A program made the position numbers and the translations under genes. DNA of 64,000 nt from Betaproteobacteria bacterium. GTDB taxonomy: Bacteria; Pseudomonadota; Gammaproteobacteria; Burkholderiales; Usitatibacteraceae. The DNA lies in assembly GCA_016720855.1 (NCBI GenBank), contig JADKJU010000001.1, forward strand, positions 427,501 through 491,500. Reading direction: 5' to 3'. Position 1 is the stretch's first letter; each line of letters starts with the position of its first letter. This document shows positions 9,554-17,576 of the stretch, in pieces. A model generated the notes under the pieces. It was not told the origin of the DNA. It saw only the letters and a program-made list of their open reading frames with translations, and ran no database searches.

Positions 9554-11983
9554 ATGTCCTCCCAGTTCGACCAGCGCACCCAGATCGATTGGTTCGACGT
9601 AGGCATCATCGGCTCGGGACCGGCGGGACTTTCCGCCGCAGCCCATGCCGCCGAGCTCGGCGTGTCGCACGTCCTGCTCGAGAGCGAGGCCCAGGCTTCC
9701 AACACGATTTTCAAGTACCAGAAGGGCAAGCACGTGATGGCGGAGCCGCAGATCCTGCCCCTGCGCAGCCCGATGAGCTTCGTGGCCGGAAAGCGCGAGG
9801 AAATCCTCGATAAATGGGACGAGGAGATTGCGAAGCACAAGGTGAACATCCGGTACGGCCAGGAGGCCTGCGCCATCGCCGGCGAGGACGGCGCGTTCGA
9901 GGTGCGCACGAAACAGGGCGAAGTGTTCCTCTGCCGCAGGATCGTTCTGGCCATCGGCCTGCAGGGCAACCTGAGGAAGCTGGGCGTGGAGGGCGAGAGC
10001 CTCGAGGGTGTCCAGTACCAGCTCGACGACCCGGGCGAGTACGAGGACGAGACCATCGTCGTGGTGGGCGCGGGAGACGCGGCCATCGAGAACGCGCTCG
10101 CGCTCGCGGAGCAGAACCGCGTCATCCTGGTCAACCGCAACGAGGAGTTCACGCGCTGCAAGGACGGAAACCTCACGCTGGTCCTGAGCGCGATCAAGGA
10201 AGGCCGGGTCGAGATCCGCTATGGCACGTCCGCGGCAAAGGTCGAACGCGCGGGCGGGGAAGTGCCGCTGCGGTTCAGCGTGAAGTCCCCGGACGGCCCG
10301 GACACGATCGAGTGTCACCGCATCATTGCCCGTCTCGGCGGCATCCCGCCTCGCAAGCTCGTGGAAGGCTTCGGCGTGACCTTCCCGTCGGCGGACCCGA
10401 ACGCGGTGCCGCAGCTCTCCGACACCTACGAGTCCAATGTGAAGGGCCTCTACATCGTGGGCGCGCTGGGCGGCTACCCGCTCATCAAGCAGGCGATGAA
10501 CCAGGGCTACGAGGTGGTCGAATCCGCCCTGGGCAGGAAGGTGGAGCCCGCCGACGAGCCCCTGCTCGCCAGGAAATTCGCGAACTTCTCGCGCACGAAG
10601 TCGGTCTCGCAGGTCCTGGACGTGATCCAGTCCACGGTTCCTCTGCTGGCCGGGATCAACCGCCTGCAGCTGCGCGAATTCCTCCTCGAAGGGGACCTTC
10701 GGACGCCTCCCGAAGGCGAAGCGATATTCGAGCGCAACGACTACACCAATTCGTTCTTCATGGTGGTGGCGGGCGACGTCCGCATCGAGACTGACGGCGG
10801 CGGGGAGTTCTCGCTGGGCGCCGGCCAGTTCTTCGGCGAGCTGGGCCTCGTTTCAGGGCGGCGCCGATCGACCACGGTGCGTGCCGGCCCCCATTGCGTC
10901 CTCGTCGAGGCGCCGCGCCGCCCGATGCTCAAGCTGATCGCCTCCGTCGAGTCGATCAGGAAGCAGATCGACGAGACGTTCCTCAAGCGCGCCGTGCGCG
11001 CCTATCTCGCGCCGATGCTTCCGGAGGAGGAACTCTCCGAACTTGTCGCGGGCGGCGTGGAAGTGCGCCAGTACGGCGGCGGCGAGGTCTTGTTCGAGGA
11101 GGGTGCTGCCCCCGACGGCCTGTACCTGCTGCGCCGGGGCTCGGTGATGGTCTCGCGCCGGATCGCGTCGCGCGAAGTGGTCCTGTCCTATCTCTCGGCG
11201 GGCAACTACGTGGGCGAAATGGCCCTGCTGACCGACTCGCCCCGATCCGCCACGGTGCGCGCGGCGGTCACCACCGAGGCCATCGTGCTGGATGCCGGCG
11301 CCTTCAAGCGCGTGCTGGGCCGCAACCCCCTATGGCGGGAGGAGATGGAAACGCGCTTCCTCGAGCGCCTGCGCGTGAATGCGGCGATGGAGGCGACGCC
11401 CGATCCCGGCAACGTCATCGCGTTCCTCCTGCAGCAGGGCGTGGGCGAGGCGACCGACGTCCTCCTCATCGACGAATCGCTGTGCGTGCGCTGCGACAAC
11501 TGCGAGAAGGCCTGCGCCGACGTGCACGACGGCACCTCGCGTCTGGATCGGGAGGCGGGGCCGACCTTTGCCGAGATCCACGTGCCGACCTCCTGCCGCC
11601 ATTGCGAGCACCCGCACTGCATGAAGGACTGCCCGCCGGACGCCATCCACCGCTCGGCCAACGGCGAGGTGTACGTGAACGACAGTTGCATCGGCTGCGG
11701 CAACTGCGAGAAGAACTGCCCGTACGGTGTTATCCAGCTGGCTCCCGTCGATCCGAAGCGCCGGCGCCCGAGTCTGTGGTCGTGGCTGGTGCTCGGCGTG
11801 GGCACCGAACCGGGCATGGAACCCAAGCCGAAGGGCAAGGACATCCCGAAGAAGGCCGTGAAGTGCGACATGTGCAAGAACCTGCCGGGCGGCGCGGCCT
11901 GCGTGCGCGCCTGTCCCACGGGCGCCGCCATTCGCGTGAGCCCGGACGAGTTCCTCAACTACGCCGGGGCCACGGAACGCTGA
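9554..11983 (+). CDS. FAD/NAD(P) oxidoreductase - double cNMP-binding - 4x[4Fe-4S] ferredoxin fusion
   Basis: ATG 9554 is chosen because GAGGTGA (9542-9548) is correctly spaced; GTG 9545 has no such site. The 809-residue product has three modules. Residues about 10-340 form a two-dinucleotide-fold flavoprotein (GSGPAG near residue 20, second Rossmann motif VVGAGDAAIENA near 175). It looks like a thioredoxin reductase but lacks the CxxC redox disulfide. Residues about 375-590 hold two cyclic-nucleotide-binding folds (GQFFGELGLVSG..RRSTT and GNYVGEMALLTD..RSATV). Residues about 620-800 hold 16 cysteines in four clusters (CVRCDNCEKAC, CRHCEHPHCMKDC, CIGCGNCEKNC, CDMC-x8-CVRAC), as in DmsB/HybA-type electron-transfer subunits. 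There is no signal peptide, so it is cytoplasmic. It probably moves electrons between NAD(P)H and the cytochromes under cNMP control; that role is inferred. Confidence 0.85.
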   Translation: MSSQFDQRTQIDWFDVGIIGSGPAGLSAAAHAAELGVSHVLLESEAQASNTIFKYQKGKHVMAEPQILPLRSPMSFVAGKREEILDKWDEEIAKHKVNIRYGQEACAIAGEDGAFEVRTKQGEVFLCRRIVLAIGLQGNLRKLGVEGESLEGVQYQLDDPGEYEDETIVVVGAGDAAIENALALAEQNRVILVNRNEEFTRCKDGNLTLVLSAIKEGRVEIRYGTSAAKVERAGGEVPLRFSVKSPDGPDTIECHRIIARLGGIPPRKLVEGFGVTFPSADPNAVPQLSDTYESNVKGLYIVGALGGYPLIKQAMNQGYEVVESALGRKVEPADEPLLARKFANFSRTKSVSQVLDVIQSTVPLLAGINRLQLREFLLEGDLRTPPEGEAIFERNDYTNSFFMVVAGDVRIETDGGGEFSLGAGQFFGELGLVSGRRRSTTVRAGPHCVLVEAPRRPMLKLIASVESIRKQIDETFLKRAVRAYLAPMLPEEELSELVAGGVEVRQYGGGEVLFEEGAAPDGLYLLRRGSVMVSRRIASREVVLSYLSAGNYVGEMALLTDSPRSATVRAAVTTEAIVLDAGAFKRVLGRNPLWREEMETRFLERLRVNAAMEATPDPGNVIAFLLQQGVGEATDVLLIDESLCVRCDNCEKACADVHDGTSRLDREAGPTFAEIHVPTSCRHCEHPHCMKDCPPDAIHRSANGEVYVNDSCIGCGNCEKNCPYGVIQLAPVDPKRRRPSLWSWLVLGVGTEPGMEPKPKGKDIPKKAVKCDMCKNLPGGAACVRACPTGAAIRVSPDEFLNYAGATER

Positions 11984-11998
11984 GCAGGGGGGAGGAAT

Positions 11999-12013
11999 CC
12001 GGGACAGGCCCGG
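11999..12013. terminator. short stem-loop between convergent genes
   Basis: CCGGG-ACAGG-CCCGG forms a perfect 5-bp stem with a 5-nt loop in the 34-nt gap between the convergent flavoprotein/ferredoxin gene and the lplT-like gene. There is no T-run on either side, so a role as a bidirectional terminator is only possible. Confidence 0.3.
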
Positions 12014-12017
12014 CGCC

Positions 12018-13316
12018 CTAGTGCTTCGCCTCTCCAATGAGGCGGTCGAGGTTCGGGTCCGCTTGGTGATTGGCGGCGTTCCAGCGCATCACGAGGAACA
12101 TCGCGCAGGCGACGAACCCGCCGAACATGACGATGATGACGTTGATGTGGAGGTTCGCCTTGATCATGACTGCGTAGAGCGCCAGCATCACGAGGATGCT
12201 CACGTTCTCGTTGAAGTTCTGCACCGCGATCGAGTGACCAGCCGACATGAGCACGTGCCCGCGGTGCTGGAGCAGCGCATTCATCGGGACGACGAAGAAC
12301 CCGGCCATCGCGCCAACGAGGATGAGTAGGGCGTACACCAGGGGCATCCAGGTCACGCCGATGAGGGTCATCACGCAAAAGCCCATCGCGATGCCCACCG
12401 GGAGCACGGCCACCGCGCGCTTGAGGGAAATGAGGCGTGCGGCGAGCACCGCGCCCATCGCAATGCCGATGGCGGATACGCCCTGCAGCATCGCGCCCTG
12501 CGAGAGCGGCAGGTTCAGGTGCTGCTCGGCCCACTTGATGACGATGAACTGCAGCGTCGCCCCGGCGCCCCAGAAAAGCGTGGTCACCGCGAGCGAGATC
12601 TGGCCCAGCTTGTCCTTCCAGAGCGTCCTGAAGCAGCGCGCGAAGTCCGAGACGAGCCGGGTGGGGTTGCGCTCCTGGTGCGAGTAGCGCGCGCCGGTGT
12701 CGGGGATGGCCAGGTTGAAGAGCGCGGCAACCAGGTAGATGAACGCGATCACGGTGATCGCCGCCTCGGGCGGCGTGTCCACGCCCGTGTCGACCAACGG
12801 GAAATCGAACGACAGCAGCGCGGCCGACACCTTGGGCCCGATGAGGATGCCGCCCATCACGGTGCCCAGCACGATCGACAGCACCGTGAGGCCCTCGATC
12901 CAGCCGTTGGCCACGACAAGCTGCTCGGGGGGCAGGAGCTCGGTCAGGATCCCGTACTTGGCCGGCGAATAGGCGGCCGCGCCCAGACCCACGACGGCGT
13001 AGGCCGTGAGCACGAACCAGTAGGGCTCGAGGCTGGGGATGTCCACCATGTTGTGGAAGAAGAGCAGGGCGCAGCCGGCGATCTTGATCAAGTTCGTCGC
13101 GAACATGACATGGCCCTTCGGCATCGAATCGGCGAACGCGCCGACGAAGGGGGCGAGGAGGACATAGGAAACGGTGAAGAAGAACTTGAGCAGCGGCGTG
13201 AGCCACGCGGGCCCCTCGAGCTGCAGGAGAAGGGCGATGGAGGCGATGAGCAGGGCGTTGTCGGCCAGGGACGAAAAGAACTGCGCGGCCATGATCGTGT
13301 AGAAGCCGCGCTTCAT
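12018..13316 (-). CDS. lplT: MFS transporter, LplT-like lysophospholipid transporter
   Basis: The 432-residue product has about 12 hydrophobic segments and opens MKRGFYTIMAAQFFSSLADN, the typical LplT start. The motif GAAAYSPAKYGILTEL near residue 105 is also typical of this MFS branch. In enterobacteria LplT flips lysophospholipids across the inner membrane for re-acylation by Aas. No Aas gene is seen here. ATG 13316 overlaps the TGA of the upstream EAL gene (ATGA), so it is co-translated with it; a longer frame to 13403 would lie inside that gene. The protein is a little longer than the E. coli protein (about 400 residues). The family call is good; the substrate is by homology only. Confidence 0.8.
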   Translation of the reverse strand: MKRGFYTIMAAQFFSSLADNALLIASIALLLQLEGPAWLTPLLKFFFTVSYVLLAPFVGAFADSMPKGHVMFATNLIKIAGCALLFFHNMVDIPSLEPYWFVLTAYAVVGLGAAAYSPAKYGILTELLPPEQLVVANGWIEGLTVLSIVLGTVMGGILIGPKVSAALLSFDFPLVDTGVDTPPEAAITVIAFIYLVAALFNLAIPDTGARYSHQERNPTRLVSDFARCFRTLWKDKLGQISLAVTTLFWGAGATLQFIVIKWAEQHLNLPLSQGAMLQGVSAIGIAMGAVLAARLISLKRAVAVLPVGIAMGFCVMTLIGVTWMPLVYALLILVGAMAGFFVVPMNALLQHRGHVLMSAGHSIAVQNFNENVSILVMLALYAVMIKANLHINVIIVMFGGFVACAMFLVMRWNAANHQADPNLDRLIGEAKH

Positions 13317-14629
13317 CGGCGCTTGTCCCGTGCCGTCCACCAGGAGCGGAAATCGCGCTCCGGAAGGGGCCGGCTGATGAGGTAGCCCTGCGCGAGGTTG
13401 CACCCCATCCGCGCCAGCTCGGCGCGCGTGGCCTCCTCTTCGACCCCCTCGGCGACGGCCCTCAGGTCGAAGTTGTGCGCCAGGTCGATCACGGAGCGCA
13501 CGATCTGGTGGTCGCCGCGATCGGCGAGCAGCCCGCTCACGAAAAGCTTGTCGATCTTGAGCTCGTCGACGGGGAAGCGCTTGAGGTAGGCGAGCGACGA
13601 GTAGCCGGTGCCGAAATCGTCGATCGAAAGCTGCACGCCCGTGCCCTTCAGGCGCGTGAGCATGGCCATGGTGCGCTCCGCATCGCCGATCATGGAGCTC
13701 TCCGTGATCTCGAGCGTGATGCTCCCGGGCGGGACGTTCCAGGTGCCAAGAGACTGCGCGACGATATCAGGCAGATCCGCGTCCACGAGCGTGCGCGTGG
13801 ACAGGTTCACGCTGAACCGGGGCGCGATGCCTTCCTTGGCGAGGTGGGCGGCGGTTCGCAGCACCGCATTCAGGACCCAGTAGGTGAGCGTGCCGATGGT
13901 CCCGGTATTCTCGGCGATGCCGACGACGGTAGCGGGCGAGATGTACCCGGACGTGGGATGCCGCCAGCGCAGCAGCGCCTCGGCAGCGACGGGGCGGCCA
14001 TCCACCAGGTCGATCTGCGGCTGGTAGTGGACCTCGAGCTCGTTGGCGCGAATGGCGCGCTGAAGGTCGATGTCGAGGCCATGGTAGACCTCGGCCTCGA
14101 CGCTGTCGTCGCTCTGGTAGACGTGGTAGCCCTCTTCGCGGGTTCCGGCAATTCGTCGCGCGACGTCGGCCGCCATGAGCAGGCGCGCGGGATCGGCGGC
14201 ATGCTCGGGAACCGTGGCGATGCCGACGCAGGGGCGCAGGATCGCCGTGCCCCCCTCGTGGGCGATCGGCCGGTCGAGCGCGCGAAGGCACTTCACGGCG
14301 GCCAGCACGGCCTGCGTCGGGTGCGCGATGCGTGGCAGGACGATGCAGACCTGCTCCTCGCTGAGCGGGGCCATCCGGTCCTCGGAACGCAGCGCCGGGC
14401 GCAGGCGCTCGAGCACGAGAGAGAGCGTGAGCGCCGCGGGCGGTCCCTTGAGCAAAGCCTGCAGCCGGTCCACCCGGCGCAGTTCCACGAGCAGCACCGC
14501 GAGCCGCCCATCGGTTGCCTGCGCCACCGCCGCCTCGCGGTCGAGGAAGCGCAGCAGATCCTCGCGCGCGCCGTCGCTCGGGGAGGGAGCGCGCCGGCTG
14601 GGATCGGCAGGGGGCAATGGTGGGTTCAA
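13313..14629 (-). CDS. EAL-domain c-di-GMP phosphodiesterase with degenerate GGDEF
   Basis: This 438-residue cytoplasmic protein carries a degenerate GGDEF domain (about residues 25-170, with SEEQ in place of the GGDEF loop, so no cyclase activity expected). An EAL domain follows (about 185-430). The catalytic features of active EAL enzymes are all present: AEALLRW, the Asn in SVNLS, LEITES, the DDFGTGYSSL metal site, the Lys in ELKIDK, AEGVE and the Gln in AQGYL. It should hydrolyse c-di-GMP to pGpG. No sensory or membrane domain is visible. The TTG start at 14629 overlaps the upstream TGA (TTGA) and is the only start that fits. The gene sits between an HD-GYP gene and lplT in one overlapping operon. 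Confidence 0.88.
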   Translation of the reverse strand: MNPPLPPADPSRRAPSPSDGAREDLLRFLDREAAVAQATDGRLAVLLVELRRVDRLQALLKGPPAALTLSLVLERLRPALRSEDRMAPLSEEQVCIVLPRIAHPTQAVLAAVKCLRALDRPIAHEGGTAILRPCVGIATVPEHAADPARLLMAADVARRIAGTREEGYHVYQSDDSVEAEVYHGLDIDLQRAIRANELEVHYQPQIDLVDGRPVAAEALLRWRHPTSGYISPATVVGIAENTGTIGTLTYWVLNAVLRTAAHLAKEGIAPRFSVNLSTRTLVDADLPDIVAQSLGTWNVPPGSITLEITESSMIGDAERTMAMLTRLKGTGVQLSIDDFGTGYSSLAYLKRFPVDELKIDKLFVSGLLADRGDHQIVRSVIDLAHNFDLRAVAEGVEEEATRAELARMGCNLAQGYLISRPLPERDFRSWWTARDKRR

Positions 14630-16080
14630 GAAAGGTAGTTTTCGCGCGGATTGAGCCCGTAGGCGCCGGTCGGCAGGCTGCGGCGGATGAAGGCGGGCTC
14701 CTCGCCCCCCAGAAGGGGGTCATAGAGCAGGTCCACCATGATCGGGTAGGCAGAGGGCGATTTGTCGGGTGCGGTGAGCAGGAGCACGCGTGGCTTGAGC
14801 CTGCGCACCTTGTTGTGCGAGACGACGACGGCGACTTCTCCCGTCGAGAGCTCGATCAGCGAACCCACCGGAAATACGCCGATGGCCTGCACGAACTGCT
14901 CGGTCAGCGGCTCGTGGAAATAGTCGCCGCCCCAGGAGGTGATGCTGCGCAGGGCCTCGTAGGACGAAACGGCCTCGGCATAGGGCCGGGCCTTGGTCAT
15001 CGCCGCGAAACAGTCGGCGATGCCCGCCATGCGGCCGAAAATCCCGATCTTTTCCGCCTTGAGGCCGTGCGGATAGCCGCTGCCGTTCATCCGCTCGTGA
15101 TGCTGCGCGATGCCCTCCAGGACCTCCGCAGGCCAGTTCGGCGTCGCGGACAGGACCTCCAGTCCGATGGCGACGTGCCCCTTCACGGTCTCGAATTCGT
15201 CCGGGGTGAGGCGTCCGTGTTTTTCAAGCAAGGCGCGCGGGAGGCGGATCTTTCCGATGTCGAGTAGAAGGCCGATGGTGCCCAGTTGCGCCAGCTCGGC
15301 ACGCGGAAATCCGAGGTGGCGGCCGAAGGCAACCAGGTAAACGGCCACCTGCAGCCCGTGCCCGTAGGTCGTGATGTCCTTCTCGCGCAGGCGCGCCACC
15401 CACATGAGCGCATCGGGGTTGCGCACCATGCTCTCGACCATTTCGTCCACCACTTCCTCGACGCGCGCGATCGCGACGGGGTGTCCCGCCCACACGTCGG
15501 CGGCGAGCTTGCGCAGCATTTCGGAAGAGCGGTCGTAGGCGGCGCGCGCCGGGGCGACCTCCTCCTCGACCGGACTCGTGTCCGGATAGATCGTGACCTG
15601 GACCGAGGGGGGGAGGAACGACTCCCGCCGCGCGTCGGGGGAAAGCTCGGAGGGCAATTCGGGCAGGCCCCTGGGACGTCGCCGCACCAGGCTGCGCAGG
15701 GAATCCATGAACCCCTGAACACCCCACCTGCGGCGAGCGGGCCGGTACTCGCGGGCGGCGGGTTCGGGCGGCAGGGGAGCCTGCGCGGTGCCGGGAGGAG
15801 ACTCGATGGTCACCGACGGCGCGGCTGCCGCCCGGCGCGTTGCCTCGGCCGATGCGGTCGACGGCGTTATGGTGACCGCGATGGGCTTGCGGAACTCCTC
15901 GCCCGTCGAGCGGGCGCGATCGATCACCACGTTCTTGCACATGCGCTGCAGCTCGGCGATCTGCAGGCCGTCGGCGATCAGGAAGCCCTGGATGGGGAAA
16001 GGCGTGTCGATCCACGGGCGATCGAGGTCGGCAACGAACATGCCGATCCTGAGGTCCTTGGTGGCCACCTTTGAAAACAT
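14626..16080 (-). CDS. DUF3391/HD-GYP-domain protein, HD motif changed to LD
   Basis: The 484-residue protein has an N-terminal DUF3391 region (residues 1-65, RIGMFVADLDRPW), a Pro/Ala-rich linker, and an HD-GYP domain (about 190-400). The family degrades c-di-GMP using two or three metals bound by conserved His/Asp residues. Here the first His (YGHGLQ), VKGH, QHHE and GSGYP are kept, but the name-giving HD pair reads LLLDIGK instead of LLHDIGK, and HHExxDGxGYP has Asn for Asp. This may reduce or abolish hydrolysis and leave a c-di-GMP-binding role. A beta-rich tail of about 80 residues follows. It is the first gene of an overlapping operon with the EAL gene, which looks fully active. Confidence 0.82.
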   Translation of the reverse strand: MFSKVATKDLRIGMFVADLDRPWIDTPFPIQGFLIADGLQIAELQRMCKNVVIDRARSTGEEFRKPIAVTITPSTASAEATRRAAAAPSVTIESPPGTAQAPLPPEPAAREYRPARRRWGVQGFMDSLRSLVRRRPRGLPELPSELSPDARRESFLPPSVQVTIYPDTSPVEEEVAPARAAYDRSSEMLRKLAADVWAGHPVAIARVEEVVDEMVESMVRNPDALMWVARLREKDITTYGHGLQVAVYLVAFGRHLGFPRAELAQLGTIGLLLDIGKIRLPRALLEKHGRLTPDEFETVKGHVAIGLEVLSATPNWPAEVLEGIAQHHERMNGSGYPHGLKAEKIGIFGRMAGIADCFAAMTKARPYAEAVSSYEALRSITSWGGDYFHEPLTEQFVQAIGVFPVGSLIELSTGEVAVVVSHNKVRRLKPRVLLLTAPDKSPSAYPIMVDLLYDPLLGGEEPAFIRRSLPTGAYGLNPRENYLS

Positions 16081-16150
16081 GATTGCGTCGGAATCGTCGT
16101 GGAAGTGCCGCGCGAGCGCCGGCCAGCGGCCATTCTACGGGATAAAGCGC

Positions 16151-16180
16151 GGCCCAACCCTCCTGCGGACAGGTCGGGCC
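16151..16180 (-). terminator. stem-loop downstream of the DUF1501 gene
   Basis: Read on the - strand, GGCCCGACC and GGTTGGGCC form a 9-bp stem (one G-T pair) with a 12-nt loop, starting 11 nt after the DUF1501 stop codon. A clear T-run is absent (GCGCTTTATC follows), so it could be a weak intrinsic terminator or an RNA 3' end stabiliser for the DUF1800-DUF1501 mRNA. Confidence 0.5.
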
Positions 16181-16190
16181 GGACTCGGGA

Positions 16191-17576
16191 TCAGGCCAGG
16201 AAGCCTAGATCCGAAGCGGGAAATCGCGAGAGGTTCGGGAAGATCGTGGCCAGGTCGACGCTCGATGCGCCGAACCACCGCGCGAGGGTTGCGCCGTACT
16301 GATCGACCGCGGTCGTCGGTATCCAGCGCCCTTCGGAATCCACATCGTCGGGTCCCGCGCGTTCCAGCACGGGATAGCTTCCGTACAGGGAGCCGCCGCG
16401 CACGGCGCCGCCCAGGATGAAGTGGTGGTTGCCCCAGGCGTGGTCGGAGCCGCCTCCGGAGGCCGGCATGAAGGTGCGGCCGAAATCCGACAGCGTGAAC
16501 GTGGTGACCTGGTTCGAGACACCGAGCATCACCGTGGCATCGTAGAACGCCTTGAGCGCTGGTGAAAGCTGGCCCAGCAGGGTCGTGAGCGTCGCCAGCT
16601 CGTTCGTGTGCGTGTCGAAGCCGCCAAGAGACACGAAGAAGACCTGCCGCCTGGCTCCCGTCTGCGCGCGCGCCTCGATCAGCTTCGCCACCTGCAACAA
16701 TTGCTGCGAGAGGGACGAAGTCTGTCCCTGGAAGAGCGTCGCAACCTGGGAATTGTTCGCCGTGAGGATAGGGTTGACCACGGCGGAAAGGGAAAGCGCC
16801 TGCGAGGTGATGTCGCCCGCCGCCTTCGTGTACAGGTTGTCCCGGTCCGCGGCGAGGAGCGCCTGCATCGCCGCGAGGCGGGCGTTCGACACTGCCGTGT
16901 TGTTGAAGCCCTGCAGGGCGAGGCCGCCCGTGGCAGGCAAGGCCAGCGGAGAAGTGGCATTGCCCGTGGTGAACAGGCTCGTGCCCGCGATCGAGGTGAT
17001 CACCGGGAACGCCTGCGCGCCGTTGGCGGTCGTCATCGAGTCCGCCAGCCGGCCGCCCCAGCCGGTGCGGCTCGCCTTGCTCGACTCCGCGGATTGCCAT
17101 TGCGTCTGCTGATCGGAATGCGAGAAGAGGTTGTCGGGACGAAGCGAGGCATAGTTCGCCCGCGTCGTGGGCGCGTTCAGCGTGCCGACGTTGGCGAGGA
17201 TCGCGAGCTTGCCTGCGCCGAACAGCGGCTGGATTTCCGACAGCTCCGGATGCAGCCCGTAGGGGACGCCGGAACCCGAGGGTTGTACCGGCAGCAGCTG
17301 GGCCTGCGCGATGTTGACGCCCGAGCTTTCCGGGCGGACGGCCGAATACCGGGCATAACCGGCGCCGTCGATCGGGATGACGACGCTGTTGCCGTCCATG
17401 CCGCCGAAGAGGAATACGCAGACGAGCGCCTTGTAATCGGCGGGAGCCGCCTGCGCGTGGGCAGCGGTGGCGAGGCTCGCCAGGCCGACGGGCGCCAGGC
17501 GCCCGACGAGGCCGGTGGTGGTGAGGGCGCCCGCACGGCGCAGGAAATCGCGGCGATCCGTCTTCATGGCCTTCAT
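16191..17576 (-). CDS. DUF1501 family Tat-exported protein
   Basis: The 461-residue product begins with a twin-arginine signal (RRDFLRRAG at residues 8-16, then a hydrophobic stretch ending around AHA). It continues with the DUF1501 hallmarks: VFLFGGMDGNS near residue 55, SLGGFDTH near 320 and SDFGRTF near 365, in the alkaline-phosphatase-like fold of sulfatase/phosphatase relatives. The biochemical activity of the family is unknown. ATG 17576 overlaps the stop of the DUF1800 gene (ATGA) and has GGTGGAG upstream; ATG 17567 is less likely. DUF1800 and DUF1501 genes are commonly paired, and this pair follows that rule, so the two products probably act together in the periplasm or at the surface. 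Confidence 0.88.
   Translation of the reverse strand: MKAMKTDRRDFLRRAGALTTTGLVGRLAPVGLASLATAAHAQAAPADYKALVCVFLFGGMDGNSVVIPIDGAGYARYSAVRPESSGVNIAQAQLLPVQPSGSGVPYGLHPELSEIQPLFGAGKLAILANVGTLNAPTTRANYASLRPDNLFSHSDQQTQWQSAESSKASRTGWGGRLADSMTTANGAQAFPVITSIAGTSLFTTGNATSPLALPATGGLALQGFNNTAVSNARLAAMQALLAADRDNLYTKAAGDITSQALSLSAVVNPILTANNSQVATLFQGQTSSLSQQLLQVAKLIEARAQTGARRQVFFVSLGGFDTHTNELATLTTLLGQLSPALKAFYDATVMLGVSNQVTTFTLSDFGRTFMPASGGGSDHAWGNHHFILGGAVRGGSLYGSYPVLERAGPDDVDSEGRWIPTTAVDQYGATLARWFGASSVDLATIFPNLSRFPASDLGFLA

Noticed and set aside
9554..10560. Annotation of the flavoprotein part as thioredoxin reductase
   Set aside because: The redox-active CxxC between the two nucleotide-binding motifs is missing.
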